64,000 bases of DNA from the NCBI RefSeq assembly GCF_900105185.1, contig NZ_FNTJ01000001.1, positions 3,120,501-3,184,500 on the forward strand, written 5' to 3'. This DNA is from Pseudomonas saponiphila (lineage in GTDB: Bacteria; Pseudomonadota; Gammaproteobacteria; Pseudomonadales; Pseudomonadaceae). Under the pieces are notes generated by a model. The model had not been told where the DNA came from, did no database searches, and worked only from the letters and a program-made list of their open reading frames with translations. The stretch's first letter is position 1. The number at the start of each line of letters is the position of its first letter. The translations under genes and the position numbers were made by a program. Below, in pieces: positions 31,889-40,988 of the stretch.

Positions 31889-32413
31889 TCAGTCCTGCAG
31901 CAGCTGCCGGACCTGGGCGAAGGCCTGTTGCCGGCGCGCCTGCCAATCCCCGCGAATGATCCGATAGTCTTGCCCATGGCGTTCCAGCCACTGCCGGGTG
32001 GCGGCAAAGAAGGCCAGGCGCTGCGCCAGTTGTGGCTGGCAGCGCTGACCGTCATCGCTCCAGTCGACATCCTCCGGCGATAGCAGCAGATGCAGGTCGT
32101 AGTGGCGGGACAGCAATTGCGGCTCCAGCCAGGCCGGGCAATCGCCGAACAGGGTCTGGCTCCACAGCAGGTTGCTCAGCAGGTGTGTATCGAGGATCAG
32201 CAGGGCCGGCTGCTGCGAGCGCGCCTGATCCTCCCAGGCCAATTGGCCACGGGCAATCGCGGGGATGTCCGCCAGGCAGGTGTCGCGGCGTTCCTGTTCG
32301 ATGAAGTGGCGCACGTACTCGCCCACCTGGATGCCGCCAAAATGCGCTTGCAACTCGGCCGCCAGCCAGCTCTTGCCGCTGGACTCGGGGCCGGTGAGGA
32401 CCAGCACCTTCAC
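31889..32413 (-). CDS. NadR-like nicotinamide riboside kinase family ATPase
   Basis: A 174-residue P-loop protein resembling the C-terminal ribosylnicotinamide kinase domain of NadR, which phosphorylates nicotinamide riboside to NMN. Walker A is GPESSGKS (8-15), then GEYVRHFIE and LILDTHLLSNLLWSQTLFG. It lacks the nucleotidyltransferase and repressor domains of NadR. It starts at GTG overlapping the pnuC stop (GTGA), so uptake and phosphorylation of nicotinamide riboside are coupled. The exact substrate is inferred from this pairing. Confidence 0.82.
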   Translation of the reverse strand: MKVLVLTGPESSGKSWLAAELQAHFGGIQVGEYVRHFIEQERRDTCLADIPAIARGQLAWEDQARSQQPALLILDTHLLSNLLWSQTLFGDCPAWLEPQLLSRHYDLHLLLSPEDVDWSDDGQRCQPQLAQRLAFFAATRQWLERHGQDYRIIRGDWQARRQQAFAQVRQLLQD

Positions 32414-32973
32414 GATTGCAGGGCCGGGTCGGCGCGCCAGGAGCGCCAGCCCTGGACCGCCAGCAGGGTGAACAGGGCGTAGAGGGCGGCGGTCAGGTAC
32501 AGCGCCTTGTAGACGAACAGGCCGACGAAGATCACGTCCACGGCGATCCACAATGGCCAGCATTGCACGCGTTTCTGCGCCATCCACCACTGCGCCACCA
32601 GGCTGAAGGCGGTCAGGGCGGCATCGAGCCAGGGTTGCGCGGCATCGGTCCAATGGGCCATGGCCGCCCCCAGCAACAGGCTGCCCAGCGCGCCAAGGGC
32701 CAGGCCCTGGAGCAGGCCGACGGTCTGCAACTGGCTGACCGGGCGCCCCTGATGCTGATCGCCACCCCGGGTCCACTGCCACCAGCCATAGAGCTGCAGC
32801 ACCGCGTAGACCACCTGCAGGAGCATGTCGGAATAGAGTTTGACCTCGTAGAAGATCCAGCTGTAGAGCAGCACCATGACCAGGCCGATGGGCCAGCACC
32901 AGGGGTTCTGCTTGACCGTCAGCCAGACGGCGATCACGCCTAGCGCAGCGGCAAACAGTTCAAGCCCGGACAT
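32410..32973 (-). CDS. pnuC: Nicotinamide riboside transporter PnuC
   Basis: An inner-membrane facilitator for nicotinamide riboside. The 187 residues form about seven membrane segments, with the family pattern WCWPIGLVMVLLYSWIFYEVKLYSDMLLQVVYAVLQLYGWWQW and the conserved WIAVDVIFVGLFVYKALYLTAALY. The downstream kinase overlaps it by GTGA. Some PnuC relatives carry thiamine or riboflavin, but the neighbour supports nicotinamide riboside. Confidence 0.9.
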   Translation of the reverse strand: MSGLELFAAALGVIAVWLTVKQNPWCWPIGLVMVLLYSWIFYEVKLYSDMLLQVVYAVLQLYGWWQWTRGGDQHQGRPVSQLQTVGLLQGLALGALGSLLLGAAMAHWTDAAQPWLDAALTAFSLVAQWWMAQKRVQCWPLWIAVDVIFVGLFVYKALYLTAALYALFTLLAVQGWRSWRADPALQS

Positions 32974-33060
32974 GGCGGTTCCTTGGGGAAGTGGAGGAGG
33001 GGGCGGATTGTACCCAGACTCGGCCCCGGACGTTAGCCCGGAGCCGCGCGCCCGTGGTGA

Positions 33061-34698
33061 CTAGACGCGGAACTGGCGCAGCAGGCCGTTGAGCTGCTCC
33101 GAGAGTTCCTTGAGGTGCCGGCTGGCGGCGCTGGAGTGCTGGGCGGCCAGTGCCGTGCCCTGGGACAGGCCCGCCGCCTGCCCGACGTTGTGGTTGATGT
33201 CCTCCACCACATGGGCCTGTTGCAGGGTGGCGCTGGCGATCGAGGCATTCAGGCCGTTGAGGGTGCGCAGCGCCTGGCCGATGGCGTTGAGGCTGGTGCC
33301 GGCCAGCCCGGCCTGCTCGATGGTCGACTGCGAGGCCCGGCTGCTGTCGCCGATGACCCTGACCGCGGCCTCGGAGTGACTCTGCAGGCGTTCGATCATG
33401 CCCTGGATTTCCGCGGTGGACTGCTGGGTGCGCTGCGCCAGCAGGCGCACTTCGTCGGCCACCACGGCAAACCCCCGGCCCTGTTCCCCGGCCCGGGCGG
33501 CTTCGATGGCGGCATTCAGGGCCAGCAGGTTGGTCTGCTCGGCAATCGAGCGGATCACCTCCAGCACGGTGCCGATCTGGGTGCTTTCCGTCGCCAGGGT
33601 ACGGATCACTTCCACGGCCTGGTCAATGGTCGCGGATAACTGATCGATCTGTTGCAGGCTGCCGTCGATGTTCAGCTGGCCCTGCTGGGCCTGGGCTTCG
33701 GCTTCGCGCACTTCGCTGGCCGCGTGCTCGGCGTTCCTGGCCACATCCTGCACGCCGCTGGTGACCTGGCTGATGGCCGCGGCCACCTGCTCCATCTGCT
33801 GGGACTGCTGCTGACTGCGTTCCTGGGCCTCGCTGGCGTTGCTGCCCAGTTCGCTGGATGACTGCTCCAGGGCCGCAGCGCTGGACTGCAACTGGGTGAC
33901 CACCCCGCGCAGCTTGGCGGTGAAGCCATTGAAGTGCCGGGCCAGCTCGGTGACCTCGTCCTGGCCGTGGGTATCCAGGCTCCGGGTCAAGTCGCTTTCA
34001 CCGCTGGCGATGTTGGCCATGGCATGCACCGTCTCGCGCAGCGGGCTGACGATGCTGCGCGCGATCAGCACCACCAGGACGGTCATCAACAGGGCGATCA
34101 CCAGGCCAATGGAAGAGGCCTGCAGGACCTGGGCATAGAACTCCTGCTGCAGGTCGTCGATGTACACCCCGGAACCGATGATCCAGCCCCAGGGCTGGAA
34201 CAGCTGTATATAGGAAGTCTTCTGCACTGGCTGCTCGGCCCCGGGCTTGGGCCAGCGGTAATCCACCATGCCGGCGCCCTTGGACTTGGCCAGGGCGACC
34301 ATTTCGTTGAACACCTCGAAGCCGTCCGGATCCTTGACCGCCGCCAGGTTCTGTCCGTCGAGCTTGGGGTTGGCCGGGTGCATGATCATCACCGGCGTCA
34401 GGTCGTTGATCCAGAAGTAGTCGTTCTGGTTGTAGCGCAAGCCGCGGATGGCTTGCAGCGCCTGTTGCTGTGCCTGTTCGCGGCTCAGGCTGCCGGCGGC
34501 CTCCAGGCCCTGGTAATAATTGAGCACCCCGGCGGCGGTCTGTACCACATGCTGGGTTTTCTGCGCCTTGGCCCGGTACAGGTCACCGTGAATCTGCCCG
34601 AGCATCATCACGCCCAGGGTCACCAGGGTCAGCACCGCCACGATCAGGATCAGCCACAAACGCTGACTGATGGACATCTTGCGCAAGCTATTCATCAT
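33061..34698 (-). CDS. Methyl-accepting chemotaxis protein with a Cache sensor
   Basis: A 545-residue chemoreceptor. A membrane segment at ~12-32 leads into a periplasmic single Cache domain ([29 protein letters not shown] and [15 protein letters not shown]), then a second membrane segment (~190-210), HAMP, and a signalling domain with the hairpin tip [38 protein letters not shown]. It has no C-terminal CheR-binding pentapeptide. AGGAG lies 7 nt before the ATG at 34698. Single-Cache receptors often sense carboxylic acids; the ligand is unknown. Confidence 0.92.
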   Translation of the reverse strand: MMNSLRKMSISQRLWLILIVAVLTLVTLGVMMLGQIHGDLYRAKAQKTQHVVQTAAGVLNYYQGLEAAGSLSREQAQQQALQAIRGLRYNQNDYFWINDLTPVMIMHPANPKLDGQNLAAVKDPDGFEVFNEMVALAKSKGAGMVDYRWPKPGAEQPVQKTSYIQLFQPWGWIIGSGVYIDDLQQEFYAQVLQASSIGLVIALLMTVLVVLIARSIVSPLRETVHAMANIASGESDLTRSLDTHGQDEVTELARHFNGFTAKLRGVVTQLQSSAAALEQSSSELGSNASEAQERSQQQSQQMEQVAAAISQVTSGVQDVARNAEHAASEVREAEAQAQQGQLNIDGSLQQIDQLSATIDQAVEVIRTLATESTQIGTVLEVIRSIAEQTNLLALNAAIEAARAGEQGRGFAVVADEVRLLAQRTQQSTAEIQGMIERLQSHSEAAVRVIGDSSRASQSTIEQAGLAGTSLNAIGQALRTLNGLNASIASATLQQAHVVEDINHNVGQAAGLSQGTALAAQHSSAASRHLKELSEQLNGLLRQFRV

Positions 34699-34989
34699 CC
34701 GGTCACTCCTGGTTCTTGTACTTGTCATGAAAGGCCGTGAGCATCCAAGCACGCCAGCCTTCGAGCGCCTACCCTACGGAAGTCCAATAACATCGCGGTG
34801 TATTTTGCGCCTGTCTGCTAGGATTTCGGCGTCTTCGCGCAAAACCTGAACCTTTCTGCCTTTTTCACAGAATTTTCATGGGCTTGTGTTGAACTTGCGG
34901 CCGGGAAAATTTCACCTGCGCCGAGCGCATTGCTTGAATCGACTACTTAAAAAAGAGGCATGCCTGGAGCATTGCCTTATGGGGGATTG
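34699..34989. other. Divergent promoter region, chemoreceptor and uppP
   Basis: The 291 bp between two divergent genes contain no supportable reading frame. The part nearest uppP is AT-rich (TACTTAAAAAAGAGG). No sigma-28 box typical of chemotaxis genes was found by eye on the minus strand. Confidence 0.4.
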
Positions 34990-35820
34990 ATGGATCTTTG
35001 GAGCGCCGCACAGGCATTGATACTCGGGATTGTCGAAGGGCTGACCGAGTTCTTGCCCATCAGCAGTACCGGACACCAGATTATTGTCGCTGACCTGCTC
35101 GACTTTGGTGGCGAGCGGGCGATGGCCTTCAACATCATCATTCAGCTGGGCGCGATCCTGGCCGTGGTCTGGGAGTTCCGGCGCAAGATCCTGGAGGTAG
35201 TGATCGGCTTGCCGAGCCAGCCCAAGGCCCAGCGCTTCACGGTCAACCTGCTGATCGCCTTCTTCCCGGCGGTGGTGCTGGGGGTGATCTTCGCCGACCT
35301 GATCCACGCCTATCTGTTCAATCCCATCACCGTGGCCACGGCCCTGGTGATCGGCGGGATCATCATGCTCTGGGCCGAGCGGCGCGAGCATCGGGTGCAC
35401 GCCGAAAGCGTGGACGAGATCACCTGGAAGGACGCACTGAAAGTCGGCTGTGCCCAGTGCCTGGCGATGATCCCCGGGACTTCGCGCTCTGGCTCGACCA
35501 TCATCGGCGGCCTGCTGTTCGGCCTGTCGCGCAAGACCGCTACCGAGTTTTCGTTCTTCCTGGCCATGCCCACCATGGTCGGGGCCGCGGTGTATTCGGG
35601 CTACAAGTACCGGCACCTGTTCCAGCCCGACGACTTTCCGGTGTTCGCCATCGGCTTCGTTACCGCCTTCATCTTTGCCATGATCGCGGTCAAGGGGCTG
35701 CTGAAGTTCATTGCCAGCCACAGCTATGCGGCGTTCGCCTGGTACCGCGTCGCCTTCGGCCTGCTGATCCTGGCGACCTGGCAGTTCGGCTGGGTCGACT
35801 GGACGGCGGTCAAGTCGTGA
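34990..35820 (+). CDS. uppP: Undecaprenyl-diphosphatase UppP
   Basis: Membrane phosphatase that recycles undecaprenyl pyrophosphate to the monophosphate carrier used for peptidoglycan and surface polysaccharides; it also confers low-level bacitracin resistance (BacA). The 276 residues contain the two signatures [14 protein letters not shown] (from residue 16) and [15 protein letters not shown]. The start at [17 protein letters not shown] is preceded by GGGGG. Its TGA overlaps the next start as GTGA. Confidence 0.93.
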   Translation: MDLWSAAQALILGIVEGLTEFLPISSTGHQIIVADLLDFGGERAMAFNIIIQLGAILAVVWEFRRKILEVVIGLPSQPKAQRFTVNLLIAFFPAVVLGVIFADLIHAYLFNPITVATALVIGGIIMLWAERREHRVHAESVDEITWKDALKVGCAQCLAMIPGTSRSGSTIIGGLLFGLSRKTATEFSFFLAMPTMVGAAVYSGYKYRHLFQPDDFPVFAIGFVTAFIFAMIAVKGLLKFIASHSYAAFAWYRVAFGLLILATWQFGWVDWTAVKS

Positions 35821-36239
35821 AGAGCTCCGGCCGCGCAGCGCATCGGGGCGGCGCTGCGCGCATCCGCCACCTGAGGTTCAAGCTGCTGGTGCTGGTCCTG
35901 CTGTGCGCCTTGCCGTTGTCCGGTTCGTTGTCCCTGTGGTGGCGTGGCATCTCGATCGTGCCCCTGGTGGCCTACGGCGCGGTCAGCCTGCTGACGTTCC
36001 TGTGTTACTGGCACGACAAGCGTCAGGCCCGGGCCGAGGGCCGGCGGATTCCGGAGAATGTGCTGCATGCCCTGGAACTGGCCGGCGGCTGGCCTGGGGC
36101 CCTGCTGGCCCAGCAACTGTTGCGGCACAAGACCCGCAAGCTGTCCTATCAGACCTTGTTCTGGCTGATCGTGGCCTTGCATCAGGTCTACTGGATCGAC
36201 CGGCTGTTCCTGGAAAACAGCCTGCTGAGCCTGTTCTAG
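35817..36239 (+). CDS. DUF1294 membrane protein
   Basis: A 140-residue protein with a basic N-terminus, two or three membrane segments, and the DUF1294 signature [34 protein letters not shown]. Some family members carry an N-terminal cold-shock domain; this one does not. It starts at GTG overlapping the uppP stop. Function unknown; coupling to uppP suggests an envelope role. Confidence 0.78.
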   Translation: MKSSGRAAHRGGAARIRHLRFKLLVLVLLCALPLSGSLSLWWRGISIVPLVAYGAVSLLTFLCYWHDKRQARAEGRRIPENVLHALELAGGWPGALLAQQLLRHKTRKLSYQTLFWLIVALHQVYWIDRLFLENSLLSLF

Positions 36240-36595
36240 AGCAGCAGCCCGACCTGCGCCCGCTTGGGCAACTTGCCCACCACCAGTTGATGGGAGCGTT
36301 GCAGCAGGGCCCGGAGTTCCTCGGCACCCAGGGGGTAGGGCGTCTGCATGATGATCCAGTGCGCCCGCGCCAGATAGGGCGCCGGGGCAATGCCCGGACG
36401 GTCGACATGGCCGAGAAACAGCTCCTGGTCGACCTTGAAGGCCAGGGAGCTGCCCCGCAGGTTCTGCAGGGCGAACATCTTGCTGCCGGCAATCGAGAAC
36501 ACGCGCACACCGCCCCATTTGTAGTCCTCTCGCGCTCCGGGCAGGTCCAGGCAGAATTGCGCCACTTGTTGTTCAGTGAGGATTGCGTCATTCAC
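36236..36595 (-). CDS. MmcQ/YjbR-like protein
   Basis: A 119-residue cytoplasmic protein of the YjbR fold (double-wing, CyaY-like), with GAREDYKWGGVRVFSIAGSKMFAL and APYLARAHWIIMQ. Members are often called DNA-binding but biochemical roles are poorly defined. It starts at GTG with GGAG upstream and overlaps the LysR gene stop as GTGA, so it is co-translated with the regulator. It ends 4 nt inside the convergent DUF1294 gene. Confidence 0.8.
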   Translation of the reverse strand: MNDAILTEQQVAQFCLDLPGAREDYKWGGVRVFSIAGSKMFALQNLRGSSLAFKVDQELFLGHVDRPGIAPAPYLARAHWIIMQTPYPLGAEELRALLQRSHQLVVGKLPKRAQVGLLL

Positions 36596-37500
36596 AGCAG
36601 TCTTTCTCCACAGCCTTCGAAGGATTCGCTCAGGTGCTCGATCCAGGCCCGCACGGCCGGCAATACACCGCGGCGGTGAGGATACACCGCCTGCAGCCAG
36701 CCGCCAGGCAATGACCATTGCGGCAGCATCTGCACCAGTTGGCCGCTGGCCAGTTCGGCCTCGCAATACAGCATCGGCAGGACAGTGCAGCCCAGGCCGG
36801 CGAGGGCACAGGCGCGCCGCATGATGAAGTCGTCGTTGCCCAGGCGCGCTTCCAGGGCCAGGTCGCAGGTGTTGCCCTGTTGGTCCAGCAGCCGCAGGTG
36901 CACCAGCCGATCGGCCTCCAGGGCGCCGAGGATAGGCACCTGCCGCAGGTCTTGCGGATGCTGCACCGGGTGCTCCTTGAGGAAGTCGGGACTGGCGACT
37001 ATTGCGGTTTGCGCGCGGCGCAGGCGACGGGTCACCAGTAGCGGATCTTCGTCACCGTGCTCACGCACTCGCAGGGCCACGTCGATGCCTTCGGTCACTA
37101 GGTCGACACGGCGGTTGAGCAAGAGCATCTCCAGCTGCACCTGGGGGTATTTCTGCAGGTAGCTGCTGACCAGCGGTGTCAGCAACTCATGGGCCAGCCC
37201 CACCGGACTCGACACCCGCAGGCGTCCTCGGGGTTCGCTGGCCATGCTGGCCACGGCTTCGTCGGCCATTTCCGCTTCCAGCAACATCGCCTGGCAATGG
37301 CGCAAGTAACGCTCGCCCACGGCGGTGAGCTTGAGCTGGCGGGTGGTGCGTTGCAGCAAGCGGGCCTTGAGCCGCTCTTCGAGTTCGGCGATGCGCCGCG
37401 ACAGCCGCGACTTGGGGATGCCCAGCACACGCCCGGCAGCGGCGAAGCCACCGGCTTCCACCACCTTGGCGAAGTAATACAGATCGTTGAGGTCTTGCAT
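36592..37500 (-). CDS. LysR-family transcriptional regulator
   Basis: A 302-residue regulator of the CrgA/AaeR-like subgroup. The N-terminal winged helix reads LNDLYYFAKVVEAGGFAAAGRVLGIPKSRLSRRIAELEERLKARLLQRTTR. The effector domain starts GRLRVSSPVGLAHELLTPLV. It is divergent from azoR with a 131-bp spacer, so it is the probable regulator of that azoreductase, a common arrangement. Effector unknown. Confidence 0.88.
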   Translation of the reverse strand: MQDLNDLYYFAKVVEAGGFAAAGRVLGIPKSRLSRRIAELEERLKARLLQRTTRQLKLTAVGERYLRHCQAMLLEAEMADEAVASMASEPRGRLRVSSPVGLAHELLTPLVSSYLQKYPQVQLEMLLLNRRVDLVTEGIDVALRVREHGDEDPLLVTRRLRRAQTAIVASPDFLKEHPVQHPQDLRQVPILGALEADRLVHLRLLDQQGNTCDLALEARLGNDDFIMRRACALAGLGCTVLPMLYCEAELASGQLVQMLPQWSLPGGWLQAVYPHRRGVLPAVRAWIEHLSESFEGCGERLL

Positions 37501-37631
37501 GAGAGGAGGGCTCGATTGTCCTGCTGGTGGGACGAACTATCGCATTTATACCGGCTAATCAGCTATTGAATTCATCTGTAGGATTGCCCACATCCGATCG
37601 CCCAGTGGCGGTCCTCACTTGGAGATCCCAG

Positions 37632-38243
37632 ATGAAACTCTTGCATATCGATTCCAGCATCCTTGGTGACAACTCGGCCTCCCGTCAGCTGAGCCACAGC
37701 GTGGTCCAGGCCTGGAAAGCCGCCCAGCCTGACGTGACAGTGACCTACCGCGACCTGGCCGGGGACGCCATCAGCCACTTCTCCGCCGCCACCCTGGTGG
37801 CCGCCGGCACCGCCGCCGAACTGCGCGACGCCGCGCAGCAGCACGAAGCCCAGCTCAGCGCCCAGGCCCTGGCCGAGTTCCAGGCCGCCGATGCCGTGGT
37901 GATCGCCGCGCCAATGTACAACTTCACCATTCCCACCCAGCTCAAGGCCTGGATCGACCGGATTGCCGTGGCCGGCCAGACTTTCCGCTACACCGAAGCC
38001 GGCCCGCAAGGCCTGTGCGGTGGCAAGAAAGTGATAGTGGTTTCCACCGCCGGCGGCCTGCATGCGGGCCAGGCCACAGGGGTTGCCCACGAGGATTACC
38101 TCAAGGTGCTGTTCGGTTTCCTCGGCATCACCGACATCGAGTTCGTCCGTGCCCACGGCCTGGCCTACGGCGAAGAAGTGCGCAGCAAAGCCCTCAGCGA
38201 TGCCCAGGCGCAGATCAGCGAGCAACTCTTCGCCGCCGCGTAA
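37632..38243 (+). CDS. azoR: FMN-dependent NADH-azoreductase
   Basis: Flavodoxin-like quinone/azo reductase using NADH and FMN. The 203 residues match AzoR, with [14 protein letters not shown] (FMN phosphate loop), [19 protein letters not shown] and [14 protein letters not shown] precedes the ATG. It is divergent from the LysR gene. Azo dyes are laboratory substrates; the physiological role is probably quinone or nitro-compound detoxification. Confidence 0.9.
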   Translation: MKLLHIDSSILGDNSASRQLSHSVVQAWKAAQPDVTVTYRDLAGDAISHFSAATLVAAGTAAELRDAAQQHEAQLSAQALAEFQAADAVVIAAPMYNFTIPTQLKAWIDRIAVAGQTFRYTEAGPQGLCGGKKVIVVSTAGGLHAGQATGVAHEDYLKVLFGFLGITDIEFVRAHGLAYGEEVRSKALSDAQAQISEQLFAAA

Positions 38244-38290
38244 GACTTGTGTAAAGACGCTTTCCTGCACGGCAGGCGGCACTAGACTCT

Positions 38291-38335
38291 GTATTCTGAT
38301 CACTGTTTGAAGTGATCAGGATACGGAGTTTTTTT
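38291..38335 (+). terminator. Terminator after azoR
   Basis: GTATTCTGATCACT and AGTGATCAGGATAC form a 14-bp stem with one mismatch and a 6-nt loop, then GGAG and seven T residues. It lies 47 bp past the azoR stop. The 38336-38507 stretch that follows holds no gene. Confidence 0.75.
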
Positions 38336-38507
38336 ATTGGTGGTTTTCAGTGTTTCTGGCCCAGGTTATGCACGTTTGATAATCAGCGCAGTGATACTTG
38401 CGCGCTGTGCATTCCGAGTGCTGGGCCGATCTCGCTGCAAGGCCTTGGCGGCAAGGGATAGCAGAGGCAAAGCGCTTTCTCGATCCAGCGGCAAAGGTGG
38501 GCGTGTC

Positions 38508-39545
38508 ATGAAACGTCTTGGTGCAGTGTTACTGATCTGCCTGCTCGGCAGCCTGATATCGGTGCAAGCCGCCCCTGGGCCACATCCGCACTGGAGCGTT
38601 GGTTTCCATGAGATGAGCTTTCTCGATCCCCTGGACCTGCAGCCGATGCGCGCCATCGCCTTTTATCCGTCCACCGGCGTCGAGCACGCCAGTGCGCTCG
38701 AAGGCTACAAAATCGCCGCCTCGCGGGATGCCAAGATCGCCATCGGTCGCTTTCCCATGCTGATGCTGTCCCACGGCAACACCGGTACGCCCCTGGCCCT
38801 GCACGACCTGGCCACTTCCCTGGCGCGCAAGGGCTTCGTGGTGGTGGCGGTGATTCATCCCGGTGACAACTCCAAGGACCACAGCCGCCTGGGCACCTTG
38901 AGCAATCTCTATGGGCGGCCGATCCAGATTTCCGAAGCCATTACCGCCACCCTGGGCGATCCGATGCTGTCGCCCTTCGTCAATGCCGACCAGGTCGGGG
39001 TGATTGGCTATTCCGCTGGTGGCGAGACGGCCTTGATCCTCTCCGGCGCCACACCCGATCTGGATCGCCTGCGGCGCTACTGCCAGGAACGCCCCGATGA
39101 TCGCGATGCCTGCAATACCCGGGGCGAGCTGATCGTCGACCGCGACGATCTGCAGCCAGTGGCCGATCCGCGGGTGCATGCGCTGATGCTGATGGCGCCC
39201 CTGAGCCTGAAGTTCGGCCGCCACACCCTGGCCGGGGTGCATGTGCCCGTGCTGCTCTACAGCGGCGATGGCGACCAACTGGTGGCCCTGGACAAGAACG
39301 CTGCGGCCCTGGCACGCAAGCTACCGGTGGCTCCGGACTTCAAGCTGCTGGCCGGCGCCGGGCACTTCGTGTTCATGGCGCCGTGCACCGCCGAGCAGTT
39401 GGCGGCCATGCCGGCCCTGTGCACCGACGCCGACGGTGTAGATCGCGAAGACATTCATCGCAACCTGATTGCCGAAGCCGGTCGCTTTTTTGCCCATACC
39501 CTCGGCCGCCCAAGCCGGGCCGGGATGCAGACCGCCGACCAGTGA
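38508..39545 (+). CDS. Secreted alpha/beta hydrolase, dienelactone-hydrolase-like
   Basis: A 345-residue exported protein (signal peptide MKRLGAVLLICLLGSLISVQA) with an alpha/beta-hydrolase fold. The oxyanion strand is LMLSHGNTGTPLALHDLATSL, the nucleophile elbow GYSAGGETA and the late His in AGHFVFM. It resembles predicted dienelactone hydrolases and lipoprotein signal-peptide-bearing PAF-acetylhydrolase-like proteins. The substrate is unknown. The longer frame upstream lacks a signal peptide. It converges with the MFS gene, with 1 bp between stops. Confidence 0.8.
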   Translation: MKRLGAVLLICLLGSLISVQAAPGPHPHWSVGFHEMSFLDPLDLQPMRAIAFYPSTGVEHASALEGYKIAASRDAKIAIGRFPMLMLSHGNTGTPLALHDLATSLARKGFVVVAVIHPGDNSKDHSRLGTLSNLYGRPIQISEAITATLGDPMLSPFVNADQVGVIGYSAGGETALILSGATPDLDRLRRYCQERPDDRDACNTRGELIVDRDDLQPVADPRVHALMLMAPLSLKFGRHTLAGVHVPVLLYSGDGDQLVALDKNAAALARKLPVAPDFKLLAGAGHFVFMAPCTAEQLAAMPALCTDADGVDREDIHRNLIAEAGRFFAHTLGRPSRAGMQTADQ

Positions 39546-39546
39546 C

Positions 39547-40734
39547 TCAGCCGCCGGCCCGGCGCTTGAGCAGCAGGGTCAGGCCCAGGCCGGCGAGTGA
39601 CAGCAGGGCGGCGCAGAAGAAGATCCAGGCATACCCCAGGTTCAGCGCCACGGCGCCCATCAGCGGCCCGGCAATCGCCAGGGCCAGATCGAAGAACACC
39701 GCATAGGCGCTCAGACCGGCACCGCGGCTGCTGTTGGGCACTTGCTTGATGGCTTCCACCCCCAGGGCCGGGTACACCAGCGACAGGCCGCAGCCGGCCA
39801 GTCCGGCGCCCACCAGCGCCCAGGCAGCGGACGGCGCCAGCCAGAGCAGGACCAGCCCAATAGTCTCGATGCACATGCAGGCGATGGCTGCGGCAAAGCC
39901 GCCAACCCGGCTGATGCTGGAGATGAACAGCAGTCGCGCACAGATGAAGCACACCCCGAACACCGTCAGGCAATAGGCTGCGCCGGTCCAGCCACGACTC
40001 AGGTAGAACAGGGTGATAAAGGTGGTCAGGGTGCCGTAGCCGATGGAGGCCAGGCACAGGCTGGTCCCGAACGGGGCAATGCGTCCGAACACCGTCCAGA
40101 AGGCCAGGCGTTCACCGCGAATCACCGGCACCGAGGGCTTGTTGCGGATCAGCAGCAGCGCCAGTACCGCCAACAGCGACAGGGCGATCCCCAGGCTGGC
40201 GAACCCGAACTGCTGGACCATTGCCACCCCCAACGGCGCCCCCATGGCGATGGCGCCATAGGAGGCGATGCCGTTCCAGGAAATCGAGCGCGCGGTGTGC
40301 TCCGCGCCCACCTGTCCCATGCACCAACTGATGGTGCCGACCCCGATCAGGCCCTGGGCCACGCCCAGCAGCAGGCGTCCCCCCAGCAGCACGCTCAGGC
40401 TCGCCAGCGGCCAGTCTTGCAGCAGCACCGAACCCAGGGTCAGCAGGCCGCTGAGCAAAATCCCCAGCAAGCCGTAGATGATCGAACGCTTGGTGCCCAC
40501 GGTGTCCGACAGGCGCCCGGCCATGGGCCGGCTGAGCAGGGTGGCCAGGTACTGGGCGCCGATGACCAACCCGGCAATCAGTGCACTGAAACCCAGCTGC
40601 TCATGCACATAGCCCGGCAGCACCGCGATCGGCAGGCCGATGCAGAGAAACGCAATGAAGGTATAGAAAACGATGGCAACGATCTGCAGGGTGATCGCCA
40701 TGGAGCTTTGAGCGGGGCTTTGTGGCGCTGGCAT
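39547..40734 (-). CDS. MFS transporter, YhhS/YfcJ-like
   Basis: A 395-residue major-facilitator protein with about twelve membrane segments. The loop 2-3 signature reads LLSRPMAGRLSDTVGTKRSIIYG. The segment order and opening IVAIVFYTFIAFLCIGLPIAVLPGYVHEQLGFSALIAGLVIG resemble the YhhS/YfcJ group of putative drug or sugar efflux proteins. Substrate unknown; it stands alone. Confidence 0.85.
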   Translation of the reverse strand: MPAPQSPAQSSMAITLQIVAIVFYTFIAFLCIGLPIAVLPGYVHEQLGFSALIAGLVIGAQYLATLLSRPMAGRLSDTVGTKRSIIYGLLGILLSGLLTLGSVLLQDWPLASLSVLLGGRLLLGVAQGLIGVGTISWCMGQVGAEHTARSISWNGIASYGAIAMGAPLGVAMVQQFGFASLGIALSLLAVLALLLIRNKPSVPVIRGERLAFWTVFGRIAPFGTSLCLASIGYGTLTTFITLFYLSRGWTGAAYCLTVFGVCFICARLLFISSISRVGGFAAAIACMCIETIGLVLLWLAPSAAWALVGAGLAGCGLSLVYPALGVEAIKQVPNSSRGAGLSAYAVFFDLALAIAGPLMGAVALNLGYAWIFFCAALLSLAGLGLTLLLKRRAGG

Positions 40735-40827
40735 GAAGGCTCGTTCGCGTGCGGCGGTTAGAGATCCGCATCATCGCGTGGCGCGATTATAAAAGGAAGC
40801 AGGCTAACGATCTTTCCCCTCCGCCCC

Positions 40828-40908
40828 GTAGGAGCTGGCTTGCCAGCGAAGGCGTTCTCAGGGGCAATGCCGACTCAAGGGCCTTTTCGCCGGCAAGCCA
40901 GCTCCTAC
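40828..40908. repeat. REPIN (paired inverted REP arms)
   Basis: GTAGGAGCTGGCTTGCCAGC at 40828 and the inverted TTCGCCGGCAAGCCAGCTCC ending at 40908 enclose a spacer of about 35 bp. It lies between the MFS gene and the ybiT terminator. Confidence 0.85.
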
Positions 40909-40932
40909 GAGAGGGGGGCGTGCATACGAAAA

Positions 40933-40956
40933 AGCCCCGTCACACCGGACGGGGCT
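40933..40956 (-). terminator. Intrinsic terminator after ybiT
   Basis: On the minus strand AGCCCCGTC-CGGTGT-GACGGGGCT is followed by TTTT, about 33 nt past the ybiT stop. Confidence 0.88.
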
Positions 40957-40988
40957 TTCTTCTTGCCGCTTACAGCTTGCCGCTGCCT

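Noticed and set aside
38244..38507. Operator reading of the 38291-38324 inverted repeat
   Set aside because: Symmetry would fit a repressor site, but the seven-T run directly after it and the position after azoR fit an intrinsic terminator better.
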